The position numbers were made by a program, and so were the translations under genes. 25,221 nucleotides of DNA, taken from IMG/VR virus record IMGVR_UViG_3300043465_002249, positions 1 to 25,221 of that record; one strand, written 5' to 3'. This document shows, one piece after another, positions 1 to 6,429 of the stretch. Position 1 is the stretch's first letter. Every line of letters begins with the position of its first letter. The DNA is from a virus. The notes below the pieces were generated by a model. That model searched no databases. It saw nothing but the letters and a program-made list of their open reading frames with translations, and was not told where the DNA came from.

Positions 1-718
1 TGCGGAGGGCGACGCGGGGGGACTGGGCGGCGGCCTGCTGGACGGCGGCGAAGCCGGGGAGGTTCAGCAAGGCCTGCAGGGCGTACAGGAAGGGGTGTTC
101 TTCCGGCGGGTAGTCCGGGAGCATGACGGGGGTGACGATGCTGTCTGCGGGGCGATGGAGGGCGTCGAGGCAATCAGTGATTCGGAGGCCGCGGAAGGTG
201 GTGGAGTATTCCGGCAGGCCTACGAGGGGACTGCCATCAATGCCATTGATGAGGGTGGGCAGCGGCACAAAGCCGCAGGCGATGAGGGCGGCGGCGGCGT
301 CGATGTTTCTGATGGAGAACCGGGCGGGCGGCGGCTCGATGAAGGAGGCGGACGTGGCTGGCTCAAGGAAGCGGCCACGCTGCTGCCAGTAGAGTGGGGC
401 GGTGCCTGTCTGCACCCACTGCTGCACGGCGGCGCGGGCGGTCAGGGCGGCCATGCAGGCGGCGAAGCGGGTGTAGTCGCTGGAGTATTCCACGCCCTGC
501 TCCCAGCCGCGGCAGATGCTCTGGGCCTCGGTAAGGCGGTCCTCGACCCACCAGGTCATTTCATCACCGAAGTCTCCCACGAGGGCGTCGGCGGAAACCT
601 TCCACCCGCAGGTGGCGAGGGCGACCGCGTAAGGGTGGGTGCCGATGGCGCGGCTGAGGCGGACGAGGGGGGTGTCTGGCGCGTTGCGGCTGGGGATGCT
701 GAGTGGGAGGCGTTGCAT
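1..718 (-). CDS. Unknown late tail-region protein, cut by the left edge
   Basis: An open minus-strand frame runs from an ATG at 718 to the window edge without a stop, giving 239 visible codons beginning MQRLPLSIPSRNAPDT. I do not recognise the family. The visible part has no signal peptide or membrane segment and looks soluble, with Trp/Tyr-containing stretches such as MTWWVEDR and LYWQQRG. It follows the tail-tube-position gene, where lambda-like phages keep tail assembly chaperones and then the tape measure; a tail role is inferred from position only. The start has no Shine-Dalgarno but lies just after a CACGCACAC run resembling leaders of other uncoupled genes here. A GC hairpin lies between it and the preceding gene. 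The left part and true length cannot be seen. Confidence 0.75.
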   Translation of the reverse strand, partial: MQRLPLSIPSRNAPDTPLVRLSRAIGTHPYAVALATCGWKVSADALVGDFGDEMTWWVEDRLTEAQSICRGWEQGVEYSSDYTRFAACMAALTARAAVQQWVQTGTAPLYWQQRGRFLEPATSASFIEPPPARFSIRNIDAAAALIACGFVPLPTLINGIDGSPLVGLPEYSTTFRGLRITDCLDALHRPADSIVTPVMLPDYPPEEHPFLYALQALLNLPGFAAVQQAAAQSPRVALR

Positions 719-740
719 GTGTGCGTGCGGGAAAATGAGT

Positions 741-780
741 GAGGGCCGGTCCGGGCCTATGATCCCCGGGACCGGCCCTC
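741..780 (-). terminator. GC-rich hairpin between late genes, attenuator or terminator
   Basis: The 12-base arms GAGGGCCGGTCC (741-752) and GGACCGGCCCTC (769-780) are perfect inverted complements around a 16-base loop. The structure begins 22 nt after the stop of the gene ending at 802 and precedes the next start at 718. On the minus strand it is followed by ACTCATTTTCC, not a clean U tract, so partial termination or 3'-end protection of the upstream message is more likely than full termination. Confidence 0.6.
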
Positions 781-801
781 AGTTGATGGTGTCAGGAGGG
801 A

Positions 802-1269
802 TCAGACGGCATCCGTGTCCTGAATGATCTGGACGTCGGTGGAGGGGTTCCAGCGGAGGGTGAGTTCGAAGGTGACCTTTTGAAGGTCTCCCGGCGTGGC
901 CGTGCGGTTAGGGTTCCCCATGATCCACACGCCCGTGGTCGGAAATCCGTGGGCGAGGTCTGCGGTGTAGCTGGCGACGACCGAAGGCGCGAGGGCTGCG
1001 CCAGGGTGGCCGTTGTTGACGATGCCGGAGACTTGGAGGTTCTCGGCATCCACATTGCACTTGATTTGAGGGTTGCTGTGGATGTCGACGATGCCCTCGT
1101 GGCCGCGGTGGTCTTTTTTCCGGATCACGTCCCGGGTGGGGGTGACGGTGAAGGTATTCAGCAGCAGCCCGGCGATGGGAGCGGCTAGGCCGAAGGCGGC
1201 GGACTGGAAGGAGGAATCACGGGTCCGCACGACAAGGGCGGCGAGGGGGTTGACGGCGGTGGCTGGCAT
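802..1269 (-). CDS. Small beta-rich late protein, tail-tube position
   Basis: This is a 155-residue protein starting MPATAVNPLAALVVRTRD. The ATG at 1269 lies 29 nt after the preceding stop; the same frame stays open further upstream, but that would overlap the previous gene. The body alternates polar and hydrophobic residues (VTFELTLRWNPSTDVQII), as expected of a beta-sheet protein, with no signal peptide or membrane segment. The first residues match the start of the neighbouring upstream gene (MPPVPINPLAAIVARSR), so the two share at least an N-terminal element. Position after U- and V-like genes suggests a tail tube or tube-associated subunit; this is inference from gene order. A strong hairpin follows the stop. 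Confidence 0.75.
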   Translation of the reverse strand: MPATAVNPLAALVVRTRDSSFQSAAFGLAAPIAGLLLNTFTVTPTRDVIRKKDHRGHEGIVDIHSNPQIKCNVDAENLQVSGIVNNGHPGAALAPSVVASYTADLAHGFPTTGVWIMGNPNRTATPGDLQKVTFELTLRWNPSTDVQIIQDTDAV

Positions 1270-1298
1270 GGCTTTGGGCTTTGCTGGGGGTGTCAATC

Positions 1299-2324
1299 TC
1301 AGGCCATGAAGAGGCCGGTGATGGAGGCGAGGGGGTTGGCTGGGCGCGTCCACGCGGGGCCGACGCCGGGGGTGGGCTCGGAGATCCAACCCGAATCGCT
1401 GCTCCAGAGGGCGGCGCGGGCATGGCTGGTGCCGGGACGTGTGGTCGGCGGGGTGGTGCCGCACCAGTAGCCGGCGGCGACGATGGTGGTGGCTCCAATG
1501 GCGGTGCTGGCATCGTACCAGTAGGGGATGAGGATCTCGGTGTCGTGATTCGAAGACGGGACCAGATCCTCGCTGGTGTAGAGCCATGCGGCGGAGGTGT
1601 GGGCATAGACGCCGGTGATGGTGATGCCGTCTGCGATGGAACCGGCAGCGGTCTCGTCTCCGGGAGGGGCGATAGGGCTGCTGCCAGCGTGGTCTGAAAT
1701 GGCATACGCAAGGGCAGGGGGAAGGCCGCTGGCCAGCAGGCTGGAGAGGCCGGGCTCGGCTCCCGACTTCACGCGGAGGAATCGGTTCATGGTGCCGCCT
1801 GCGTCTTTCCAGTACACGGAGAGGGCGTGGTAGGGGCCGGACTCGCCACCGCCGGAAATGGCGGGATAGCTGCCGGTGTCGAGGTCGATGAAGATGTGCT
1901 CGATGGTGAAGGAGCACCGCATGGCGTCTCCCGGAATGGGATCCTGCTGGGGGTCGCCGTAGATGAGCCGGCCGACGCGGGCTCCTTCGTACTCGGTCTG
2001 GAACTGGAATGGGGCGCGGCCGTTGAGGAAAGCGAGGGCCCGGTCGCTCAGGTTCCGGCCGGGGTGGTAGTTGGCGAGGTTTTCGCCGGTGGGATCCAGC
2101 GCGGTGGCGGTGACGGAGTAGATGAGCTGGGGAGAGTGGCGGACAAAAGCGATGAGGTTGCCGTCCGTGCCATATCGCCGCCATTCCTGACGGCTGGCGC
2201 GGGCGGTGCAGCTTTCCACCAGCAGGGCGTCCTCGGCGCGAAGGGTATTGATTGCGGCGGGGTCGACGGGGACGCGGCTGCGGGCGACGATGGCGGCGAG
2301 GGGATTGATGGGGACGGGTGGCAT
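1299..2324 (-). CDS. Putative major tail / tail-tube-like protein
   Basis: This is a 341-residue protein beginning MPPVPINPLAAIVARSR. The family is not recognised with certainty. It is long, soluble, beta-rich, and glycine- and threonine-rich towards the C-terminus. By position after the U-like gene it corresponds to the lambda V (tail tube) slot, where long V-like proteins can carry an extra surface domain; the second half here (about residues 190-330) may be such a domain, but that is inference. The protein ends ANPLASITGLFMA, so the NPLAA/S element seen at its N-terminus reappears at its C-terminus, just upstream of the next gene, which also starts with it. The ATG at 2324 follows the previous stop by six bases (TGATCTCCCATGCC), with no Shine-Dalgarno. 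Confidence 0.75.
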   Translation of the reverse strand: MPPVPINPLAAIVARSRVPVDPAAINTLRAEDALLVESCTARASRQEWRRYGTDGNLIAFVRHSPQLIYSVTATALDPTGENLANYHPGRNLSDRALAFLNGRAPFQFQTEYEGARVGRLIYGDPQQDPIPGDAMRCSFTIEHIFIDLDTGSYPAISGGGESGPYHALSVYWKDAGGTMNRFLRVKSGAEPGLSSLLASGLPPALAYAISDHAGSSPIAPPGDETAAGSIADGITITGVYAHTSAAWLYTSEDLVPSSNHDTEILIPYWYDASTAIGATTIVAAGYWCGTTPPTTRPGTSHARAALWSSDSGWISEPTPGVGPAWTRPANPLASITGLFMA

Positions 2325-2336
2325 GGGAGATCAGGC
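2320..2336. repeat. 17-bp gene-junction repeat, copy 1
   Basis: GGCATGGGAGATCAGGC (plus-strand reading) is identical at 2893-2909. Each copy spans the stop of one gene and the ATGCC start of the next on the minus strand, read there as stop TGA, TCTCCC, then ATG. Confidence 0.7.
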
Positions 2337-2897
2337 AGAGAGGCCGCCGCAGGTGACGCGGAAGCCGATGGAGACGAATGGGCGGCCTTCGTTGTCCTGA
2401 AGGCGGTCGATGGTGCCTTCGGCGAAGTTGTTTTCCTCGATGCTGCCAGCCACCAGCAGTGTGGAATCTGTGAGGCGTTCCGCGGCGCGGGAGATGCCGC
2501 CGCCGGGGATCTGGATGTCGTTGGTGAGGAGATTTTTGACGAAGGAGACGATGGCCTCGCCCTCGGCGGAGTCCCAGAGATCCCGTTCCCAGAGGAGGTC
2601 GACTTTTACCGCGATGTTCCAGAGACCTTCGAAGGCGTCGACTTTGCGGGTGGGCTGTTCCTCGATGATGAGGACGATGGAGGGCGCGCCGATGTCGATT
2701 TCCTGCGTGTCATCGTACCGGTAGATGCGCAGGCCCGCGGGGAAGACGGCGTGGCCGGCAGGACAGCCGGTATCGACGGCCCATGTGCTGTCCGGCTGGC
2801 TGTCTGCGATGCCGGTGATGCCGGTGCGGAGGACGCGATCCAGAGCGGCGAGGAGCCGGGTTTCCGGCGGGGTGGCGAGGAGGGAGTAGGAGGGCAT
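2331..2897 (-). CDS. Putative tail terminator / minor tail protein (U-position)
   Basis: This is a 188-residue soluble protein, MPSYSLLATPPETRLLAALDR onwards. Helical N-terminal residues (TRLLAALDRVLRTGITG) are followed by beta-rich segments (PSIVLIIEEQP, NIAVKVDLLWE) and a final strand VSIGFRVTCGG. Size, alpha/beta make-up and place directly before the tube-like gene fit the tail-terminator or minor tail protein slot (lambda U). I have no diagnostic motif, so the role is positional inference. The start at 2897 lies six bases after the preceding stop in a junction identical to the one at its own 3' end. Confidence 0.75.
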   Translation of the reverse strand: MPSYSLLATPPETRLLAALDRVLRTGITGIADSQPDSTWAVDTGCPAGHAVFPAGLRIYRYDDTQEIDIGAPSIVLIIEEQPTRKVDAFEGLWNIAVKVDLLWERDLWDSAEGEAIVSFVKNLLTNDIQIPGGGISRAAERLTDSTLLVAGSIEENNFAEGTIDRLQDNEGRPFVSIGFRVTCGGLSA

Positions 2898-2909
2898 GGG
2901 AGATCAGGC
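2893..2909. repeat. 17-bp gene-junction repeat, copy 2
   Basis: Identical to 2320-2336. It covers the stop of the gene ending at 2904 and the ATG of the gene starting at 2897, so two successive late genes share exactly the same stop/start joint. Confidence 0.7.
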
Positions 2910-3620
2910 GGCGCGGGCGGTGAAGCCGGTGGCGATGGCGGCCTCGCGGAGGTTCCGCTCAGCGTAGAGGCCGAGGAGGCGGTCGACTTCGGCGGCGCTC
3001 GAATTGAACGCCTCAGGGGCGATGCCGACGATGCCCTTGGCGCGGGAGCCGAAGGCGGAGGCGAAGTTTTCCACAAGGATGTCGGCGGTGTCTGCCTTCA
3101 GCTTCTGCTCATAGCTGCCAGGGGGCTTCCGGTACTTTGGCAGCTTCCGGCCCTCGCGGCGGACGCGGCCGACGTCGGCGGTGGCATCCATGGCGGGGCC
3201 CATCCCGGCGCGGTGGATGCGGGCGCCAGCCATCCGGCCGCGGACGAACTTGCCGACGATGCGGTAGAAGTCGGACCGGGGAGCGGTGCGGGCGTTCCGG
3301 TAATTCAGCATCCCGACGATCTTGGATGCGATGGTGCCGCGCCATTGGTCGGCGGGGCGGAAGCGCTTGGTCTTCCGGTTTTTGAGGTTGGTGCGGGCAC
3401 CGATGGAGGCGGTGGCCATGACGGTGTAGCCGGTGACGACGCGGCTGAGGGCGGCGCGGATCTTCCCCGGCTCGGCGGCGGCGATCTTGTGCAGAGCGAA
3501 GGACACCCACAGGCGCATCGCATACCTCGCGGTCTGATGGAAATGCCGGCCGCTGATCTGGCGGGAGGCCCCGAAAAGGGTGAGATTGGTGATGGCGGAC
3601 GAATCGACAATTTTCAGCAT
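2904..3620 (-). CDS. Basic tail-completion / minor tail protein (Z-position)
   Basis: This is a 238-residue, strongly basic protein starting MLKIVDSSAITNLTLFGASR. Many Arg/Lys patches (NRKTKRFRPADQWRG, VRREGRKLPKYRKPPG) run through the middle and the C-terminal third is helical. There is no signal or membrane segment. It sits where lambda places Z (tail completion) between FII and U, and similarly basic neck/tail-completion proteins are common there; the assignment is positional. I chose ATG 3620 rather than the longer open frame to 3845 because the longer form would overlap the previous gene by about 180 nt, and 3620 is preceded by a CA-rich leader (CTTTCACACAAGAAA). The upstream leader is one copy of the 37-bp repeat. 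Confidence 0.75.
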   Translation of the reverse strand: MLKIVDSSAITNLTLFGASRQISGRHFHQTARYAMRLWVSFALHKIAAAEPGKIRAALSRVVTGYTVMATASIGARTNLKNRKTKRFRPADQWRGTIASKIVGMLNYRNARTAPRSDFYRIVGKFVRGRMAGARIHRAGMGPAMDATADVGRVRREGRKLPKYRKPPGSYEQKLKADTADILVENFASAFGSRAKGIVGIAPEAFNSSAAEVDRLLGLYAERNLREAAIATGFTARAA

Positions 3621-3630
3621 TTTCTTGTGT

Positions 3631-3667
3631 GAAAGTTCGGGTGGTACGCAGGGTGGGCAGGAATCAG
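3631..3667. repeat. 37-bp direct repeat, left copy flanking the capsid cassette
   Basis: This copy matches 7308-7344 at 36 of 37 positions (one C/T difference at position 8). On the minus strand it begins with the stop of the upstream gene (3664-3666) and ends 10 bases before the ATG of the downstream gene. Core readable on the plus strand: GGTGGTACGCAGGGTGGGCA. Confidence 0.85.
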
Positions 3668-4050
3668 TGACGCTCGACTTCGATGCGCCAGTGGGTGTGA
3701 TAGGATGCCTTGTCGGCGGAGGTGATCCGGAACTTCTGCGCTGGGGCGGCGGGATCCTGAATCCAGACGCCGGAGGAATTCCGCACGGCATTGCCGAAGA
3801 GGAGGATGTCGTCAGGCCGGGGCTCAAACGGCAGGGAGGCGGCATCCACCTCGATGGTGCGGGTGTCGGCCGGGAGGCTCAGCACGCCAGCCAGTCCACG
3901 CGAGCGGCCGCGGGCGACGGAGCTGGTGCACGGCACCACGACGGTGTACGACGTGCCGCCTTTCGTGGCGGGGAGGAAGAGGTAGGTGCCCTCGCCGAAG
4001 ACTCGCTGGGTCTCGCGCCGAAGGAAGCCGAAGATGTTGCGGGGTTGCAT
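3664..4050 (-). CDS. Head-tail joining protein candidate (FII-position)
   Basis: This is a 128-residue protein starting MQPRNIFGFLRRETQRVFG. After a short basic helix the rest looks beta-rich (GTSYTVVVPCTSS, TRTIEVDAASLPF, KFRITSADKAS, HWRIEVERH). Size and place between the major capsid region and the tail-completion gene match small head-tail connectors such as lambda FII (about 117 residues). No catalytic motif, signal or membrane segment is present. The start ATG at 4050 has no visible Shine-Dalgarno; it follows a 68-nt spacer containing a strong GC hairpin. Its stop lies inside the left copy of the 37-bp repeat. Confidence 0.72.
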   Translation of the reverse strand: MQPRNIFGFLRRETQRVFGEGTYLFLPATKGGTSYTVVVPCTSSVARGRSRGLAGVLSLPADTRTIEVDAASLPFEPRPDDILLFGNAVRNSSGVWIQDPAAPAQKFRITSADKASYHTHWRIEVERH

Positions 4051-4068
4051 AGGCTAGGAACGGAAACA

Positions 4069-4095
4069 CCCCGGCCCGGACGAACCGGACCGGGG
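4069..4095 (-). terminator. GC-rich hairpin in the late operon
   Basis: The arms CCCCGGCCCGG (4069-4079) and CCGGACCGGGG (4085-4095) form an 11-bp stem with one G-U type pair and a 5-base loop. It lies in the 68-nt spacer after the gene ending at 4119. On the minus strand it is followed by TGTTTCCG, a weak U run. It shares the GGCCCGGAC core with the hairpin at 741-780. It may lower transcription past the capsid genes. Confidence 0.55.
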
Positions 4096-4118
4096 CGCAC
4101 TCGCACACACAGGGTTTC

Positions 4119-4493
4119 TCACTTTCTCCGCTTCCCGCTGATCCCAGCGGGTGCGGGACTGTCAGGATCGGGATCTTCTGAAGGGGTGTCGGTGGTGGTT
4201 TCGGCGGGCTCGATGTCGGCGGTTTCGACGGGTTCGATCACGGGCTCCGGCCCGGCTGGTTGATCGCTGGCAACTTCCGAGGATTCCTCGGCAGCTGGCT
4301 CGACCACCCAGGCCGAGGCGGATTGTTTCCCGTTCTTCCGCAGTTCCACCGGGTTCCGGATGATCCCGAAACGGACGGCAGAACTGGCGGCCATGGCTGC
4401 ATCCGCCTCCGAGCTGACCCGGCCCATGTAGACCGGGAACGGTTTGGCGGATGGGCCGGGGCCGTCGTACCCCACAACAATAAGCAGCTTCAT
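4119..4493 (-). CDS. Small protein downstream of major capsid (FI-position), acidic tail
   Basis: This is a 124-residue protein. The N-terminal part MKLLIVVGYDGPGPSAKPFPVYMG to about residue 65 is compact, with a beta-type start. Residues about 66-118 are acidic and Pro/Glu/Thr-rich low complexity (EPVIEPVETADIEPAETTTD), ending in the basic GKRRK. It follows the major capsid gene by 29 nt, the slot of lambda FI or a decoration-type protein. The early hydrophobic residues are too short for a convincing signal peptide. Function is not recognised; a capsid accessory role is inferred from position only. Confidence 0.72.
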   Translation of the reverse strand: MKLLIVVGYDGPGPSAKPFPVYMGRVSSEADAAMAASSAVRFGIIRNPVELRKNGKQSASAWVVEPAAEESSEVASDQPAGPEPVIEPVETADIEPAETTTDTPSEDPDPDSPAPAGISGKRRK

Positions 4494-4522
4494 GAGTCAG
4501 GATGGATGGGTGGAGGAGTGTC

Positions 4523-5728
4523 TCAGGCGGTGCGAATGAGGAGACCCCCGTTGTCCGTGGCGTAGCCGACTGGGTTGGTGCCACCTTGACGACCGGCAAC
4601 ATCACCCCACAGAAGGACGGGCATGAAGGTGAGATCTCCGGTGCTTGGATCTTGAAACTTCACAGCCGACATTGTGATCCCGCTGTCAGGATCGCGCACG
4701 GTGTCGAATGCGAGGATGCTGGGGATGCCGAGAGATTGCATGATGGCATCCTGAGCGCCGTGATCTTCCGGACCGGCAAGGAAGACAATGCCGGAGGTGT
4801 CGGTGGCCAAAGCGGACACGTTTTCGCCAGCGGTCAGAACCACGTTGGTGGCATCCGTCGTCACATCCACAGAGGTTCCGGCAATGGCGTTTGCAACAGT
4901 CGTGCAAAGATACCCGCTGTCCGCCCCGAGACGGTGGAAGAAGTAGTAGTTCAAGGCCGTCAGCCCTGCACCGTTGGTGATGGAGTTCAGAATCACGCGC
5001 TGCCCGGTTTGGAAACCGTGCGCGGTTTTCGCATAGATATTGGTCGAGGCGGTAATGGCCCCGCCAGTAACCGCCGTGCCGTTGCCGGTGGGCATGTCTG
5101 GATATTCCTGAATCAGGGCAAATCCATGGGTTCCGCGCCAGCTGCGGTACCCGTCTTCTCCCTGCAGCTGACCGGCAAAGTCGCGGGACGTAAGGCGGGT
5201 GTCGGCTTGGAGAGCATCGGCCACGTTGCTGTTCACGACCATGGAGCGGCCCATGCGGGCGGCTCCTTGAATGTTCAGCTGTTTGGTGGCAGCAATCAGC
5301 ATGTCGACATCCGAATCCGCCGCCGCATAGGTGATGGCGTTGCTGAAATTCCGGCTCGTGGCATTGGCCAGCAGATCATCAATGAATGCTTTTCCAACCG
5401 CATAACCTGCGCCGCGGATGACTTCATCGTAGGCGGCTTTATCGTCCGCGATGGCGTCAATGTTTTTCATGATCAACCGAGCGCCCATCCGGCTAGTGAC
5501 AGTGACAGGGACATCTGTGAGGAGGTTCCGCGCATCGTTACCGGTGACGGCATAGGTGGTGGTGACGTTTTCCGCAACCGGCACAGTGGCGATGTGACCG
5601 GTGTAGGTTTTATTCAGGCGAATCCCGGAAGATTGGAAATTTTTGCTGAAATTGAGGGCCAGAGGAATCGACTTCCGGAAAGATCCAATGACATCCGCGA
5701 GGATTTCGGTAGGAGTAAGAGTGGGCAT
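4523..5728 (-). CDS. Major capsid protein, HK97-fold type with an inserted domain
   Basis: This is a 401-residue protein, MPTLTPTEILADVIGSFRKS onwards. It has the expected size and place (after protease and scaffold-like genes) of the shell subunit. Features typical of the coat family are an N-terminal helical arm, a Val/Thr-rich stretch (TGHIATVPVAENVTTTYAV, about 44-61), a long helix around 95-120 (DDKAAYDEVIRGAGYAVGKA) and a P-domain-like segment with VVNSNVADAL near 164-173. Residues about 213-305 look like a separate beta-rich insert (TAHGFQTGQRVIL...YYFF...SGYLCTTV), after which the core resumes at GIVFLAGPEDHG. It most resembles P22-like coats in layout, but I cannot fix the subfamily. 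Start ATG 5728 follows an A-rich leader (AATTAAAACA) without a Shine-Dalgarno. Confidence 0.85.
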   Translation of the reverse strand: MPTLTPTEILADVIGSFRKSIPLALNFSKNFQSSGIRLNKTYTGHIATVPVAENVTTTYAVTGNDARNLLTDVPVTVTSRMGARLIMKNIDAIADDKAAYDEVIRGAGYAVGKAFIDDLLANATSRNFSNAITYAAADSDVDMLIAATKQLNIQGAARMGRSMVVNSNVADALQADTRLTSRDFAGQLQGEDGYRSWRGTHGFALIQEYPDMPTGNGTAVTGGAITASTNIYAKTAHGFQTGQRVILNSITNGAGLTALNYYFFHRLGADSGYLCTTVANAIAGTSVDVTTDATNVVLTAGENVSALATDTSGIVFLAGPEDHGAQDAIMQSLGIPSILAFDTVRDPDSGITMSAVKFQDPSTGDLTFMPVLLWGDVAGRQGGTNPVGYATDNGGLLIRTA

Positions 5729-5767
5729 TGTTTTAATTGGGCAGGGATGACGAGGACGGGCGGGTGA

Positions 5768-6382
5768 TCAGTTGGCGTTGCGGAGTTTGCGGGCTTGAGC
5801 GGCGAGTTCGCCGCGTTTGATGGGATCGGTGGTGGCGGCGATTTCGGCGCGGATGGCTTCCAGTTGCTCGGCTTTGCTGGAGCCGGTGGATGCAGGGGTC
5901 TGGGTGATGCGGGCGGCTGGGATGCCGAGTTTGCTGACGGTGTTGGCCACCTCGCCGGAGACGGCGGCGGCGAAGGCGGCGGCAGCGGATTGGCCAGGAG
6001 CGGCACCGCGGTCGATGGATTGGAGGTAAGCCCCGATGCGCTCAAGGTCTGCACGCTGGGCGGCGACTTCGGCGCGGAGGTTGGTGATGGTGGCATCGCG
6101 TTCTTCAACGGCGGCGCGGAGGTCGACCAGCTCCCGCTCGGCGGCGTTGATGCTGGCGGTGAGGGTATTCCGGGAACTGGCGTAGCTGCGGATCCGCTCA
6201 AGGAAGGTGGGCTCGTCTTCCTTGCGGGCGACCGGTGCGGGCGCGGCAGCGGCGGCGGGAACCGGTTGCTGCGGGACTGGGGCGGCGGCTCCGGGCGCAG
6301 CGCCGGGGTCGGACTCGGCGCGGAGGGTGTGGCTAGTCCAAAGGAAAGCCGAGAGGGCAAGGAGCAGAAAGCGGAGGCGCAT
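5768..6382 (-). CDS. Coiled-coil protein with signal peptide in the scaffold position
   Basis: This is a 204-residue protein. Residues 1-22 (MRLRFLLLALSAFLWTSHTLRA) have the n/h/c layout of a signal peptide ending in an Ala-type cleavage site. An Ala/Pro linker (about 25-52) follows, then a long coiled coil (about 58-120, ELVDLRAAVEERDATITNLR) and a basic helical C-terminus (ELAAQARKLRNAN). Between the S49 protease and the coat gene one expects a scaffold or decoration protein, and the coiled coil fits a scaffold. A secretion signal does not, since capsids assemble in the cytoplasm. Either translation starts later, or the hydrophobic start has another use, or the protein is not a scaffold. 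A 47-nt spacer separates it from the protease stop; no Shine-Dalgarno is seen. Confidence 0.75.
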   Translation of the reverse strand: MRLRFLLLALSAFLWTSHTLRAESDPGAAPGAAAPVPQQPVPAAAAAPAPVARKEDEPTFLERIRSYASSRNTLTASINAAERELVDLRAAVEERDATITNLRAEVAAQRADLERIGAYLQSIDRGAAPGQSAAAAFAAAVSGEVANTVSKLGIPAARITQTPASTGSSKAEQLEAIRAEIAATTDPIKRGELAAQARKLRNAN

Positions 6383-6429
6383 GGGACCGGTTTGTTATGG
6401 GTGGTTTGGTGTGGACGTTGCCGGGGACG

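Noticed and set aside
1827-3632. 601-codon open frame on the plus strand
   Set aside because: It is antisense to three well-placed tail genes, Gly/Ala/Val/Asp-rich without a recognisable domain, and typical of the shadow frames created by high-GC third positions.
3621-3845. Longer N-terminus for the Z-position gene (start at 3845)
   Set aside because: Would overlap the FII-position gene by about 180 nt; the CA-rich leader at 3620 gives a better start.
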